Notes: generated from the letters alone by a model not told the origin. Shown: positions 28,028 to 36,955, counted from the first letter of the stretch. The stretch is 64,000 bases of DNA from CANHEE01 sp049316985 (GCA_049316985.1 JBMOJB010000004.1:1-64000), one strand, 5' to 3'. Translations and numbers: made by a program.

Positions 28028-29782
28028 TTAAGGACACGCTATTGCCGTAAATACGGGCTGACCTGAGTCATTAACCGTCATTCTCCAACATGCGCCATTG
28101 GGAGACTTCATTATTACTCCCTTGGCTGCGTCGTCAATGTAAACATCTCCATTTGTTATATGCAATTTGGCACTTGGATTTGTTGTACCGATTCCTACAT
28201 TACCTTGATTATTTATCAACATTTTTGTTCCCGAAGTAGGACCAGTGGTGTTGGTTTCGAATCTAATATTTCCATTTGGATGGTATGCCCTTAAAATCAA
28301 ATTTGGACTAGTCGTTGAGAGCTGTCCGCTATCATCGTATCCTGATATTCCATAATTGGCATCGTGGTGAGTAATTGAAGTTCTACCTGCAGAGCCTCCA
28401 GCAGTTTGCAGTACCAGTGAGGCAATCGCGCCAGATCCAGTTGCTGTATTATTTAAGACCAAAAAGTCTCTCAATGGATTTCCAAATCCCGATTGGTTTC
28501 CTTGGATTGTCAAATAATTAGTAGGAGAACTCGTGCCGATTCCCACTTTACCGGAGTTAGTATTGTATATATCAGCTCCATTAGGAGCCCAATAGCCCGA
28601 GGAATTGGGCAGTGTAATTGAGCCACCACCATTTGATAGGCTGATTGTATTACCTGTTAATCCTAATGTTTGGATTTCATTGGTATTGCTTAGATCTCCT
28701 GTATTGCTGATTACATTACCAAGGATTGATATACCGTTACCAGCGGTGTATGAACCTGCCGGACCAGTAGCTCCTTGAGGGCCTTGCGCTCCAGCCGGAC
28801 CTTGAATCCCAGGAATTCCTTGTGGACCAGCGAGGCCTTGAATACCTGCAATTCCTTGAGGGCCTTGTGGGCCAACCGGGCCACCTGGATCTCCAGTATC
28901 ACCTTTAACACCTTGAGGTCCCTGAAGACCAATCGGGCCTTGAGGACCAATTGGGCCCGTGAATCCGTTGTCTCCTTTGTCACCCTTGACTCCCTGCAAG
29001 CCATTAAGCCCTTGCGAACCTTGAGAGCCAGTATCTCCTTTGTCACCCTTCGGTCCTTGGATACCTTGTGCGCCGGTGTTTCCCTTTGCTCCAGAATCTC
29101 CTTTGTCACCTTTTGGGCCTGCATCGCCAATAGAACCGATGTCACCTTTATCACCTTTCACACCTGGAATTCCCTGAGGACCTTGTGGGCCGACATCGCC
29201 CTTATCTCCTTTTGCGCCACCTAAATTTGGTAGTTCTATAGTTCCTCCTCCTTTTGATAAGGAAAGTTTTGTTCCATTAAGATCTAATTGTTGGATTTCG
29301 TTGGTTGAATCAAGATCACCTGTATTTGAGACAATTAAATCTTCAATTTTTATTCCTACGCCAGCTTTTACGGTATCACCACTATGTTTGGCAAATTGTG
29401 CGTAAGGCGCACTTAACAATTCCGAAGTCCCCATATAATTAAAATTTAATGAAGCGTCTTCACTAAATCCAATTCGCAGAAAGTGTCTTTTTTTTCCCCA
29501 TTCAACATCAGAAAAACGACCATTATCAGATTGGCCTCTGCCGATTTCTACCTCAACCATTCCAAATGAATTGGTATTGACAAAGTGGTTTTCCGAGAAT
29601 GCCACTTGACCAGTAATGCTGTCTTCAACAATTCCAATATGTAAACCTACTTTTTTATTAAGAATCAAACTTCCATCAGATTTGCGAACTACAGTTTGAT
29701 AACTGAAAGCCTCTGGAAAGCTTTGGGCAAATAAAAATTTTACAAAAATGCTTAGCGAAAATACCAACAATAGCTTTTTCAT
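28028..29782 (-). CDS. Collagen-like repeat protein with tail-fibre-type C-terminus
   Basis: 584 residues with a signal peptide (1-19, FAQ). Residues 20-135 are the N-terminal domain seen in many Bacteroidota surface proteins (FPEAFSYQTVVRKSDGSLI...). An uninterrupted Gly-X-Y collagen-like segment runs from about 188 to 341, rich in GDKGD, GPQGPQG and KGDTG triplets. A STNEIQ..L...LSLS.GGG.I.LPN block occurs on both sides of it (about 158 and 365). The C-terminal third carries VGIGTSSPTNYLTI and VGIGTTNPSAKLHI motifs as in trimeric fibre proteins. A trimeric fibre on the cell surface is the likely product. No T9SS domain is seen. It lies 6 bases downstream of the short T9SS cargo gene. Confidence 0.85.
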   Translation of the reverse strand: MKKLLLVFSLSIFVKFLFAQSFPEAFSYQTVVRKSDGSLILNKKVGLHIGIVEDSITGQVAFSENHFVNTNSFGMVEVEIGRGQSDNGRFSDVEWGKKRHFLRIGFSEDASLNFNYMGTSELLSAPYAQFAKHSGDTVKAGVGIKIEDLIVSNTGDLDSTNEIQQLDLNGTKLSLSKGGGTIELPNLGGAKGDKGDVGPQGPQGIPGVKGDKGDIGSIGDAGPKGDKGDSGAKGNTGAQGIQGPKGDKGDTGSQGSQGLNGLQGVKGDKGDNGFTGPIGPQGPIGLQGPQGVKGDTGDPGGPVGPQGPQGIAGIQGLAGPQGIPGIQGPAGAQGPQGATGPAGSYTAGNGISILGNVISNTGDLSNTNEIQTLGLTGNTISLSNGGGSITLPNSSGYWAPNGADIYNTNSGKVGIGTSSPTNYLTIQGNQSGFGNPLRDFLVLNNTATGSGAIASLVLQTAGGSAGRTSITHHDANYGISGYDDSGQLSTTSPNLILRAYHPNGNIRFETNTTGPTSGTKMLINNQGNVGIGTTNPSAKLHITNGDVYIDDAAKGVIMKSPNGACWRMTVNDSGQPVFTAIACP

Positions 29783-29788
29783 TGTGCT

Positions 29789-30277
29789 TTATTTAGTTAA
29801 TTTAATGACTTGAAAGGATTTTAATAAGGTGTTTTTCTTAAATATACTTACGATATAGTTTCCATCCGGTAAATACGATAAATCAATATTTCCTTCTTTG
29901 CTAATAACATCAGTAACTGAAATTTGCTGTGAGTTATTTGAAGAGAGATATATTTTCAAATCTTCAATTTGCTCATTTTTAATTTTAAAATTTAATAAAT
30001 TGGTTGTAGGATTCGGAAATAAAGTGAATTCAAAATCTGGAGAGAGATCATTTGTCTTTACAATAGTAATTTCTGACTGCTGAAAACCTTGCGTAAGAAT
30101 ATTGCCAGAAGAAATCAATGTTTTTACAGCAGTCTGACTGACGGTTTCTTGCAAAATATATCCATTATTTGAGTAGGTATGCCCAAAATTACTTAAAACT
30201 TTCCGTTCAATAATTTGTGCATTTATATTAATGGAATATGTTTCTAAAAATAATATTATAACTATTAAGTTCTTCAT
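29789..30277 (-). CDS. Short T9SS type A cargo protein
   Basis: 162 residues: signal peptide (1-20, NINAQ), a small domain (about 21-75) with GYILQETVSQTAVKTL and ILTQGFQQ, then a type A T9SS domain (FTLFPNPTTNLLNFKI... to KSFQVIKLTK). The mature part before the sorting domain is only about 55 residues, too small for an enzyme. It is the first gene of a two-gene operon with the collagen-like protein; that pairing suggests it helps anchor or assemble the fibre, which is inference. TAGTTTTG at 30290-30297 (minus strand) is a possible -7 element. Confidence 0.8.
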   Translation of the reverse strand: MKNLIVIILFLETYSININAQIIERKVLSNFGHTYSNNGYILQETVSQTAVKTLISSGNILTQGFQQSEITIVKTNDLSPDFEFTLFPNPTTNLLNFKIKNEQIEDLKIYLSSNNSQQISVTDVISKEGNIDLSYLPDGNYIVSIFKKNTLLKSFQVIKLTK

Positions 30278-30297
30278 TCTTTTTTATAACAAAACTA

Positions 30298-30599
30298 TAA
30301 TTTAATTTATAATTATTCTAATAATTATTTTTCAATTTTGAAATTTCGACGTAAAACAAAGGTAATAGCAGACTTTTGTGCCAAATCATTATAAAAATTA
30401 CAGTTACAATGATCTACTTATTTAAATTTTCCATTATTTTCTCAGATTTATGAAAATTATCACTTCAAACATATTTTAAAAACTCGTTAAAATAATGCCT
30501 GTTTGCTAAACTATGCGATCATTCGTACGTTAAAGGAACCCAAAGTTAGAAGCTTAAATGGAGCCATTATAGAGAATTTTATTTCTTTTTGGTTAAAAT
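30298..30599. other. AT-rich divergent intergenic region
   Basis: About 300 very AT-rich bases between the short T9SS cargo gene and the methyltransferase gene. Apart from the promoter elements listed, I see no gene or repeat. Confidence 0.6.
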
Positions 30600-30629
30600 T
30601 TGTATATTTTAAACTTATTACTATTTTTG
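30600..30629 (+). promoter_or_regulatory. Promoter of the TylF-type methyltransferase (TTG-N19-TATTTTTG)
   Basis: TTG at 30600-30602, 19 bases, TATTTTTG at 30622-30629. The ATG at 30636 lies only 7 bases after the -7 element, so the mRNA is probably leaderless or nearly so. This rules out the upstream in-frame start at 30600. Confidence 0.78.
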
Positions 30630-30635
30630 AAAAAG

Positions 30636-31391
30636 ATGAGAAAGTTATTAATTTTTTTATTAAAAAAGTTCAATTATCAGCTAATAAAATTAGATTCTGA
30701 TAATAGAATGCGCAATTATCCTGATTTTAATTCAGATATTGTTGATATTGTTGCTAAAGTCAAGCCATATACCATGACTTCACCCGAAAGAATTTATGCT
30801 CTTGTAAATGCTGTCGAGTATATTGCCAAAAATGAAATTAAAGGTGATATTGTTGAGTGCGGAGTGTGGAAAGGTGGAAGTACAATGGCTGCAGCCTACA
30901 GTTTACTCAATTATCGCGACAGTAACCGACAGCTGTTTTTGTATGATACTTTTGAAGGTATGTCAGAACCAACAGAAGTTGATAAGCATTTTGATGGAAA
31001 TATGGCCGAAGATTTACTAAATTCTGCTGATAAAATTAAAGATCAGATTTGGTGTTACTCAACTTTAGATGAAGTAAAAGTAAACATGGAAAAGACCAAA
31101 TATCCAGCTTCCAGAGTTAGGTATATTAAAGGGAAAGTGGAAGATACTATCCCTGCTAATCTTCCGGGAGAAATCGCTATATTAAGATTAGATACTGACT
31201 GGTACGAAAGTACAAAACACGAAATGGAACATCTCTTTCCACTATTGGTTAGAGGTGGTGTATTAATCATTGATGACTATGGGCATTGGCAAGGAGCCAG
31301 AAAAGCAATTGATGAGTATCTGACCGAAAATAGCATAACTATTTTGCTTAATAGAATAGATTATACAGGAAGAATAGGAATTAAAATGTAA
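30636..31391 (+). CDS. TylF/MycF-type SAM-dependent methyltransferase
   Basis: 251 residues of the macrocin-O-methyltransferase family. IVECGVWKGGSTMAAAY is the SAM-binding motif I; LRLDTDWYEST and GGVLIIDDYGHWQGARKAIDEYL carry the acidic residues that bind Mg in TylF and the family's catalytic Asp/His region. The N-terminus (MRKLLIFLLKKFNY) is basic and helical, not a typical signal peptide. Family members methylate sugar hydroxyls in antibiotics and cell-surface glycans. No glycan cluster surrounds this gene, so the substrate is unknown. It ends at a bidirectional terminator. Confidence 0.86.
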   Translation: MRKLLIFLLKKFNYQLIKLDSDNRMRNYPDFNSDIVDIVAKVKPYTMTSPERIYALVNAVEYIAKNEIKGDIVECGVWKGGSTMAAAYSLLNYRDSNRQLFLYDTFEGMSEPTEVDKHFDGNMAEDLLNSADKIKDQIWCYSTLDEVKVNMEKTKYPASRVRYIKGKVEDTIPANLPGEIAILRLDTDWYESTKHEMEHLFPLLVRGGVLIIDDYGHWQGARKAIDEYLTENSITILLNRIDYTGRIGIKM

Positions 31392-31394
31392 TTC

Positions 31395-31435
31395 AAAAAA
31401 GCCGCCCATTCAATTCGAATAAGCGGCTTTTTTTT
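31395..31435. terminator. Bidirectional terminator
   Basis: AAAAAAGCCGC (31395-31405) pairs with GCGGCTTTTTT (31423-31433); an inner ATTC/GAAT stem is possible. It lies between the methyltransferase and the convergent amphipathic-repeat gene and overlaps the latter's stop codon. Confidence 0.9.
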
Positions 31436-31781
31436 AGTTCTTAGGCTCTTCAGGAGTATCAGCTCCAGAAAACGATTTTTTAAGCTCATCGATTTTGCCC
31501 AATGCAATTTCCTTCAAATCATTAGCTTTTTCAATAATGTTTTGCGTAATTTCGCTGTTTGTTACATCTTCTTTGATTTCCGCAGCCTTTTCCATTGCTG
31601 CGTCTTTTAGTTGATTGGCCTTTTCCATAACTGTATTGGAAAATTCTCCACTCTCAACATCAGCTTGAAATTCTTTTGCTTTTTCTAAGGCAGCATCTTT
31701 CATTTCATCTAATTTTTCTACAGCATCTGAAGCGACATCCTGTATCTTTTCCATCATGTTTTTAATTGAATCTAGTCCCAT
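31434..31781 (-). CDS. Amphipathic alpha-helical repeat protein
   Basis: 115 residues (MGLDSIKNMMEKIQDVASD...), almost wholly alpha-helical and rich in A, E, K and D. About three copies of a 32-residue unit are visible, each with (L/M)KDAAxEKAxE followed by an acidic DVxxSE turn and an MEKANxL-type helix. This resembles YtxH/apolipoprotein-like or group-3 LEA-like proteins that coat membranes or protect under drying; sequence alone cannot decide. The start at 31781 is preferred because the upstream extension (MISFLLQFINNYSP) covers the usual leader. It lies 68 bases downstream of the DoxX-like gene on the same strand. Confidence 0.72.
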   Translation of the reverse strand: MGLDSIKNMMEKIQDVASDAVEKLDEMKDAALEKAKEFQADVESGEFSNTVMEKANQLKDAAMEKAAEIKEDVTNSEITQNIIEKANDLKEIALGKIDELKKSFSGADTPEEPKN

Positions 31782-31849
31782 TTTTTGTTTATTTTTTGGT
31801 GAATAATTATTTATAAATTGAAGAAGGAAGCTAATCATGTAATAGTTCT

Positions 31850-32263
31850 TTAGTTGACTTTGGTTGTGGCAAGTAGCCTTTTGATACTGTATTTACCGGC
31901 ACCATTTGCAGATAAGATCATCAGGCCGCCCATTACAGATATATTCTTAAGAAACATTATCTGATCAAAATAAGCGTTCTCAGAATCATATTTCCAAAAT
32001 TGGTAGACGGCAAAAGTATAGGGCAGCCAATAGACACAAATCAAAAGCGTTCCAATACCAACCCGATACCCTATACCAACTAGGGTCGCACCAATTGTAA
32101 GTGCAACGATGGAGGCATGGTATAGAAATTCCGGCTTCCAGGTAAATCCATATTCAGACATGAGCTTCAATGTAAATGTTTTATCTGTGCTTTTATCAAT
32201 AGCAAGATATATAAAAACAGAAGCCAAAAACAATCTCCCTATTAAATCTAAAATATCCTTCAT
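31850..32263 (-). CDS. DoxX-like four-helix membrane protein
   Basis: 137 residues starting MKDILDLIGRLFLASVFIYLA, with four hydrophobic segments (about 5-25, 46-66, 70-92 and 103-122), the layout of DoxX/DoxD-type proteins. The conserved RLFLASVFI start and the late MILSANGAG block fit this family. The longer frame to 32335 would extend into the yidD coding sequence without a signal, so the ATG at 32263 is used. It lies 7 bases after yidD, so the two are probably co-transcribed. No redox cysteines are seen; function unknown. Confidence 0.78.
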   Translation of the reverse strand: MKDILDLIGRLFLASVFIYLAIDKSTDKTFTLKLMSEYGFTWKPEFLYHASIVALTIGATLVGIGYRVGIGTLLICVYWLPYTFAVYQFWKYDSENAYFDQIMFLKNISVMGGLMILSANGAGKYSIKRLLATTKVN

Positions 32264-32270
32264 TTGTAAT

Positions 32271-32510
32271 TTACTCTTTTTTTTGCTTTGGTACCGGGTC
32301 AAAACCATGCCCACCCCAAGGATGACAACGACCAATTCTTTTTAGTCCCAACCATAATCCTTTCAATATTCCCCACTCTTCAATAGCTTGGATCATATAG
32401 TGTGAACAAGTTGGTTGATACCTGCATTTATTGGTTCCCAAGTGTGGCGAAATAAATATCTGATAAAAACGAACCGGCAGTATAAATAAACGTTTAAGTA
32501 AATGATTCAT
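32271..32510 (-). CDS. yidD: Membrane protein insertion efficiency factor
   Basis: 79 residues with the complete YidD signature: LPVRFYQIFISPHLG, CRYQPTCSHYMIQAIEEWGILKGLWLGLKRIGRCHPWGGHGFDPVP. The three conserved cysteines (CRYQPTC and GRC) are present. It assists YidC-dependent membrane insertion at the inner membrane. It normally lies near rnpA/yidC/rpmH, which are absent here. A -7 element TATCTTTG only 5 bases upstream of the ATG suggests a leaderless mRNA. Confidence 0.95.
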   Translation of the reverse strand: MNHLLKRLFILPVRFYQIFISPHLGTNKCRYQPTCSHYMIQAIEEWGILKGLWLGLKRIGRCHPWGGHGFDPVPKQKKE

Positions 32511-32515
32511 TTTCG

Positions 32516-32523
32516 CAAAGATA
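32516..32523 (-). promoter_or_regulatory. -7 element of yidD
   Basis: TATCTTTG on the minus strand, immediately before CGAAA and the ATG at 32510. It implies a leaderless transcript. No clear TTG at -33. Confidence 0.55.
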
Positions 32524-32579
32524 ATAAATGAAAATTCTAATTTTTACATAAAATGGATATTTCGTAGCATTCTTAATCC

Positions 32580-32587
32580 TATTTTTG
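32580..32587 (+). promoter_or_regulatory. -7 element of the sortilin-like propeller gene
   Basis: TATTTTTG, 21 bases before the ATG at 32609. It overlaps the first codon of the longer reading frame (32585), which is therefore unlikely to be the start. Confidence 0.55.
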
Positions 32588-32608
32588 TTCCCAATATCTA
32601 AATTTGAA

Positions 32609-35395
32609 ATGATTCGATATTCCCATTCTGCAGTATTATTTTTTTGTTTTTTGTACCTTCTCGGCGTTAGTTGTACAACACATTCTGCATTTATTGATAA
32701 AGACCATGAATCCAAAATGAAACCATCCGAACTGTTTTATCAGCAAAGAACTTATCCTGAAAGGACGTTTAACGTGGATGGATATTTTAGTGCGTTAGGT
32801 CAAGTAGAAGCAAATCTTTCATCAAGGAATGCTCCGGAACGAGGTTTTGGGGCAAATTGGGATGCAGAAGGTCCAAATAATGTTGGTGGTCGTGTAAATT
32901 GTATTGCTATTCACCCTACAAATAGTGCGATAATATTAATAGGGACTTCCTCGGGAGGAATGTTTCGTACATCAAATGGTGGAAATACCTGGATTCCTGT
33001 TTTTGATAATCAAAACACCCTTGCTATCGGTGATATTGTCTTTTCAGCCTCGAACCCAGATATTGTTTTTGTTGGTACTGGTGACCCCAACATTAGCGGT
33101 TACCCTTTTGTGGGTAACGGAATTTACAAAAGTATAGATGCTGGATTAACCTGGACTTATAGTGGATTAACCGAAACGAGAATTGTATCTCGAATAGTGG
33201 TTCATCCCACGAATCCAAACATTATCTATGCAGCAACAATGGGCTCTCCATTTGAGCGAAATGAGGATAGAGGCTTGTACAAAAGTATTAATGGCGGGTT
33301 GAGCTGGACAAAAATATTTTTTGCAAGTAACCAAGCCGGAGTAATTGATGTTATTCTGTCTAGGCAAAATCCCAACTTGCTCTATTTAGCTGCCTGGGAC
33401 AGAATAAGAACTAATAAAGAAAGCATAATTTCAGGCACTTCTTCTAAAGTTTATAGATCGTTGGATGGTGGAAACAACTGGAGCGTCGTAAATGGTCTTC
33501 CTTCTTCGGATAATGGCCGTATTGGTCTGGCTTTTTCACCCATTTCCCCAACTACTATCGTTGCAATAATAGCAACTACTTCTGGAGATCTCAAAGGAAT
33601 CTACCGTACAACAAATAGTGGAACAAACTGGACAAATCTGGCATCTGCATCTATTTTTCAAAATTTGTATGTTGGCATGGGTTGGTACTTTGGTAAAATA
33701 GCTATGACTGCTAATGGTGAAATTTATGCACTTGGTGTAGACCTTTGGCGATATAGAAATAGTGCGTGGGAAAATATAACTGAGGCTGTTGAGAAGGTAC
33801 ATGTCGATATGCATGATGTAGCTTTTTATAACAACTTTCTTGTCCTTGCAACTGATGGAGGTGTTTTTAGAACTGAGATTAATAGCGGCGTTTGGGCTAA
33901 AATTGAAAATCTCAATATTACGCAGTGCTACCGTGTATCCATCAGCCCGCATGCCAAAGGTAAATACTGGATTGGATCGCAAGATAATGGTACTATAGTT
34001 GGAAACAAAAGTCAGGCAGATAATTGGAACACCGTACAATTAGGTGATGGCTTCAGGACTCAATTCTATCGCTCGCAGAAAAAGTCTTTTATTGTCGAAT
34101 TGCAAGAAGGGAATCTTTTAATTACCCGAGACAGTGGCAGGTCTTTTACCGGGGCCACGCTTGGAATGATGATATCTGAGAGAAAAAGCTGGGATATGCC
34201 TTATTTTATAAGTGATTTTCCATCTGAAAATTTATACGCGGGCACATATCGCGCGTACAAAAGTAGCTCTGCGAATTCTGTTGTCTGGCAAAGTTTTAGT
34301 TCCGATCTTACCAAAGGGAATTTTTATGGAGATAAATTTCATGTTGTGACAGCTATGGCTGAATCCAAATATGATGAAGGAATAATTTATGCAGGAACAA
34401 GTGATGGGAATGTATGGATTTTCGAACAGAAAACATGGTTTAAAATCAGTGATAATCTTCCCAATAGATATGTTACCAGCATACGAACATCGCCTTCTAG
34501 TAGAAATTCAGTTTTCGTAACTCATTCAGGATATAAGGATAATGACAATACAGCTTTGGTTCATGTTTCAACGGATAAGGGGTTTACCTGGCAACCATTG
34601 AAAGGCGATTTACCTGATATTGCACTAAATGATATTGCTATTTTACCTAATCAATCCGACTCAATATTGTTTGTTGCAACTGATGCAGGAGTCTTCGGAA
34701 CAACCAATAAAGGTAGAAATTGGCAGAGATTAGGAAAAAATATGCCTATGGTCCCTGTCTACGAGCTGGCGATTGATTCGGTAAATAGGCTATTAATTGC
34801 GGCAACTCATGGTAGAAGTGTATTTTCATACCCGCTTGATACTTTTTTAATAAAAGCAACAAGTAAAGTGTCAATTAGTGGGAAAATAATTTTACCTGCT
34901 GGATCGGCTTTGCAACGAGTCAAAGTAAGTATTCAATACGACAACGAAAACGATATTGTTGACGCAGATAATAATGGTTTTTATACCTTATCGAATAGGA
35001 TTCCCCTGGGTTCGAAAGTGACTATAACTCCTTCAAGGATCGATAACAATGCCTCCAATGGGGTTTCCACCTCTGACGTTGTAGCCATACAAAAGCATGT
35101 TCTTAGTGTACTTCCGTTGAATGACCCTTACAAGATTATTGCAGCGGATGCCAATTTGTCCAATTCTGTTAGTACCTCAGATATTGTATTGCTGCGCAAA
35201 CTAATTCTTACATTATTAGATACGCTTCCTAGATCGTGGCGCTTTGTACCTAAAGATTATGTGTTTCCAACCCCGCTGATTCCATATAATGCACCCTCTT
35301 CTATTGTCATTCAAAAACTTGATGCAATTAGAAATGATCTTGATTTTATAGGAATAAAAAGTGGAGATGTTAATAATTCAGTTTCTCCGAACTAA
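32609..35395 (+). CDS. Sortilin/BNR-type beta-propeller protein with C-terminal dockerin domain
   Basis: 928 residues from MIRYSHSAVLFFCFLYLLGVSC, a signal peptide with a borderline lipobox (GVSC). Residues about 75-740 are a large propeller with repeated Asp-box-like blocks (SNGGNTW, SIDAGLTW, SINGGLSW, SLDGGNNW, STDKGFTW, TNKGRNW), as in sortilin/Vps10-type and xyloglucanase-type propellers. After a carboxypeptidase-regulatory-like segment (about 755-805) comes a dockerin-like pair (NGVSTSDVVAIQKHVL and NSVSTSDIVLLRKLIL) and the tail DFIGIKSGDVNNSV. This ending is of a kind I associate with Saprospiraceae secreted proteins. No type A T9SS domain. Probable surface-binding protein; catalytic residues were not identified. 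Confidence 0.84.
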   Translation: MIRYSHSAVLFFCFLYLLGVSCTTHSAFIDKDHESKMKPSELFYQQRTYPERTFNVDGYFSALGQVEANLSSRNAPERGFGANWDAEGPNNVGGRVNCIAIHPTNSAIILIGTSSGGMFRTSNGGNTWIPVFDNQNTLAIGDIVFSASNPDIVFVGTGDPNISGYPFVGNGIYKSIDAGLTWTYSGLTETRIVSRIVVHPTNPNIIYAATMGSPFERNEDRGLYKSINGGLSWTKIFFASNQAGVIDVILSRQNPNLLYLAAWDRIRTNKESIISGTSSKVYRSLDGGNNWSVVNGLPSSDNGRIGLAFSPISPTTIVAIIATTSGDLKGIYRTTNSGTNWTNLASASIFQNLYVGMGWYFGKIAMTANGEIYALGVDLWRYRNSAWENITEAVEKVHVDMHDVAFYNNFLVLATDGGVFRTEINSGVWAKIENLNITQCYRVSISPHAKGKYWIGSQDNGTIVGNKSQADNWNTVQLGDGFRTQFYRSQKKSFIVELQEGNLLITRDSGRSFTGATLGMMISERKSWDMPYFISDFPSENLYAGTYRAYKSSSANSVVWQSFSSDLTKGNFYGDKFHVVTAMAESKYDEGIIYAGTSDGNVWIFEQKTWFKISDNLPNRYVTSIRTSPSSRNSVFVTHSGYKDNDNTALVHVSTDKGFTWQPLKGDLPDIALNDIAILPNQSDSILFVATDAGVFGTTNKGRNWQRLGKNMPMVPVYELAIDSVNRLLIAATHGRSVFSYPLDTFLIKATSKVSISGKIILPAGSALQRVKVSIQYDNENDIVDADNNGFYTLSNRIPLGSKVTITPSRIDNNASNGVSTSDVVAIQKHVLSVLPLNDPYKIIAADANLSNSVSTSDIVLLRKLILTLLDTLPRSWRFVPKDYVFPTPLIPYNAPSSIVIQKLDAIRNDLDFIGIKSGDVNNSVSPN

Positions 35396-35428
35396 AAAAA
35401 TGATATAATTTTAAACAATAAAATAGTA

Positions 35429-36955
35429 ATGGAAAAAGACTTTTTAAGAAAGCTGGGACTAAAACGCAATAATGCCGGAACCAGCACGGGCATGGAATCG
35501 GTTACATCCAGGAAGTACATTCGATCGTTTTCTCCTGTTGACGGAGAATTTATCGGCAGTGTTAGTGTGACCACAAAAGAGCAGTACGAGTCAGTATTGG
35601 AAAAAGCTCAGGATGCATTTGTTATTTGGAGAAAATTGCCTGCACCAAAACGCGGAGAAATTGTGAGACTGTACGGGGAGGAATTGCGAAAAAACAAAGA
35701 TGCATTGGGTAAACTTGTTTCTTATGAAATGGGCAAGAGCTTGCAGGAGGGTTATGGCGAAGTGCAGGAAATGATTGATATCTGTGATTTTGCAGTGGGT
35801 CTTTCTCGCCAGCTTTATGGTTTGACCATGCATTCTGAACGTCCAGATCACCGGATGTACGAACAATGGCATCCACTCGGAATTGTCGGTATTATTTCCG
35901 CATTTAATTTCCCTGTTGCTGTTTGGTCATGGAATGCAATGCTAGCTATGGTTTGTGGTGACGTGTGCATTTGGAAAGCTTCTGAAAAAACGACGCTTTG
36001 TGCAATCGCTTGTCAGAATATTCTGATGAAAGTATTGAAAAATAATAATCTGCCAGAGGGTATAAGTTGTATCGTCACAGGTGACTATAAAGTAGGTGAA
36101 TGGATGAGTAATGATGCGAGGATTCCGCTGATTTCAGCAACTGGCAGCACTAGAATGGGTAAGATAGTTTCCAAAACTGTAGCAGGCCGACTAGGGAGAA
36201 CTATACTGGAATTGGGTGGCAACAATGCGATTATTGTTACCGAAAGTGCTGATCTGGATATGGTACTTACCGGAGCTGTATTTGGAGCTGTAGGTACGGC
36301 AGGTCAGCGTTGTACGTCTACAAGACGACTGATTATCCATGAGCGTATTTATGATAAAGTTAAAGAAAAACTCGCTAGTGGATATCGGCAGTTGAGAATT
36401 GGAGATCCACTAGACCAGTCAAATCACGTTGGTCCATTGATTGACAAAACTGCGGTTGAATTGTACCTTTCTTCTATAGAGAAAGCCAAAGCAGAAGGGG
36501 CACATTTTATTGTTGAAGGAGGAATTGTTGAAGGTAAAGGATTTGAAAGTGGCTGCTACGTAAAACCTTGTATTGCTGAAGCAAAAAATGATTTCGAAAT
36601 TGTTCAACATGAGACCTTTGCACCAATTCTGTATATCATGAAATATAAAACCCTGGAGGAAGCAATATCACTTCAGAACGGAGTGCCTCAGGGGCTTTCA
36701 TCTGCAATAATGACAAATAATATGCGCGAAGCAGAATTATTTCTTTCGGTTGCCGGTTCTGACTGTGGTATTGCTAACGTAAATATTGGAACCAGCGGCG
36801 CAGAAATTGGTGGAGCATTCGGTGGCGAAAAAGAAACGGGAGGAGGTCGTGAATCTGGTTCAGATGCATGGAAAGCATATATGAGACGCCAAACAAACAC
36901 AATGAATTATGGTAATCAATTGCCTTTAGCTCAAGGAATTAAATTTGATTTGTGA
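35429..36955 (+). CDS. Aldehyde dehydrogenase, ALDH7 (alpha-aminoadipic semialdehyde) type
   Basis: 508 residues, NAD-dependent aldehyde dehydrogenase. The nucleophile is C295 in GTAGQRCTSTRR and the general base E261 in ILELGGNNAI; the cofactor motif FNFPVAVWSWNAML and the ATGSTRMG loop are intact. The MHSERPDHRMYEQWHPLGIVGIISAFNFP region and the C-terminal GGAFGGEKETGGGRESGSDAWKAYMRRQTNT are hallmarks of ALDH7/antiquitin, which oxidises the semialdehyde from lysine breakdown. No lysine-catabolism gene is adjacent. It follows the propeller gene by 33 bases but is functionally unrelated. Confidence 0.93.
   Translation: MEKDFLRKLGLKRNNAGTSTGMESVTSRKYIRSFSPVDGEFIGSVSVTTKEQYESVLEKAQDAFVIWRKLPAPKRGEIVRLYGEELRKNKDALGKLVSYEMGKSLQEGYGEVQEMIDICDFAVGLSRQLYGLTMHSERPDHRMYEQWHPLGIVGIISAFNFPVAVWSWNAMLAMVCGDVCIWKASEKTTLCAIACQNILMKVLKNNNLPEGISCIVTGDYKVGEWMSNDARIPLISATGSTRMGKIVSKTVAGRLGRTILELGGNNAIIVTESADLDMVLTGAVFGAVGTAGQRCTSTRRLIIHERIYDKVKEKLASGYRQLRIGDPLDQSNHVGPLIDKTAVELYLSSIEKAKAEGAHFIVEGGIVEGKGFESGCYVKPCIAEAKNDFEIVQHETFAPILYIMKYKTLEEAISLQNGVPQGLSSAIMTNNMREAELFLSVAGSDCGIANVNIGTSGAEIGGAFGGEKETGGGRESGSDAWKAYMRRQTNTMNYGNQLPLAQGIKFDL

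Noticed and set aside
28775..29224. 149-codon ORF antisense to the collagen-like region, and a 147-codon ORF in another frame
   Set aside because: The Gly-X-Y repeat keeps other frames open by composition; the antisense translation is a low-complexity T/L/R/S sequence.
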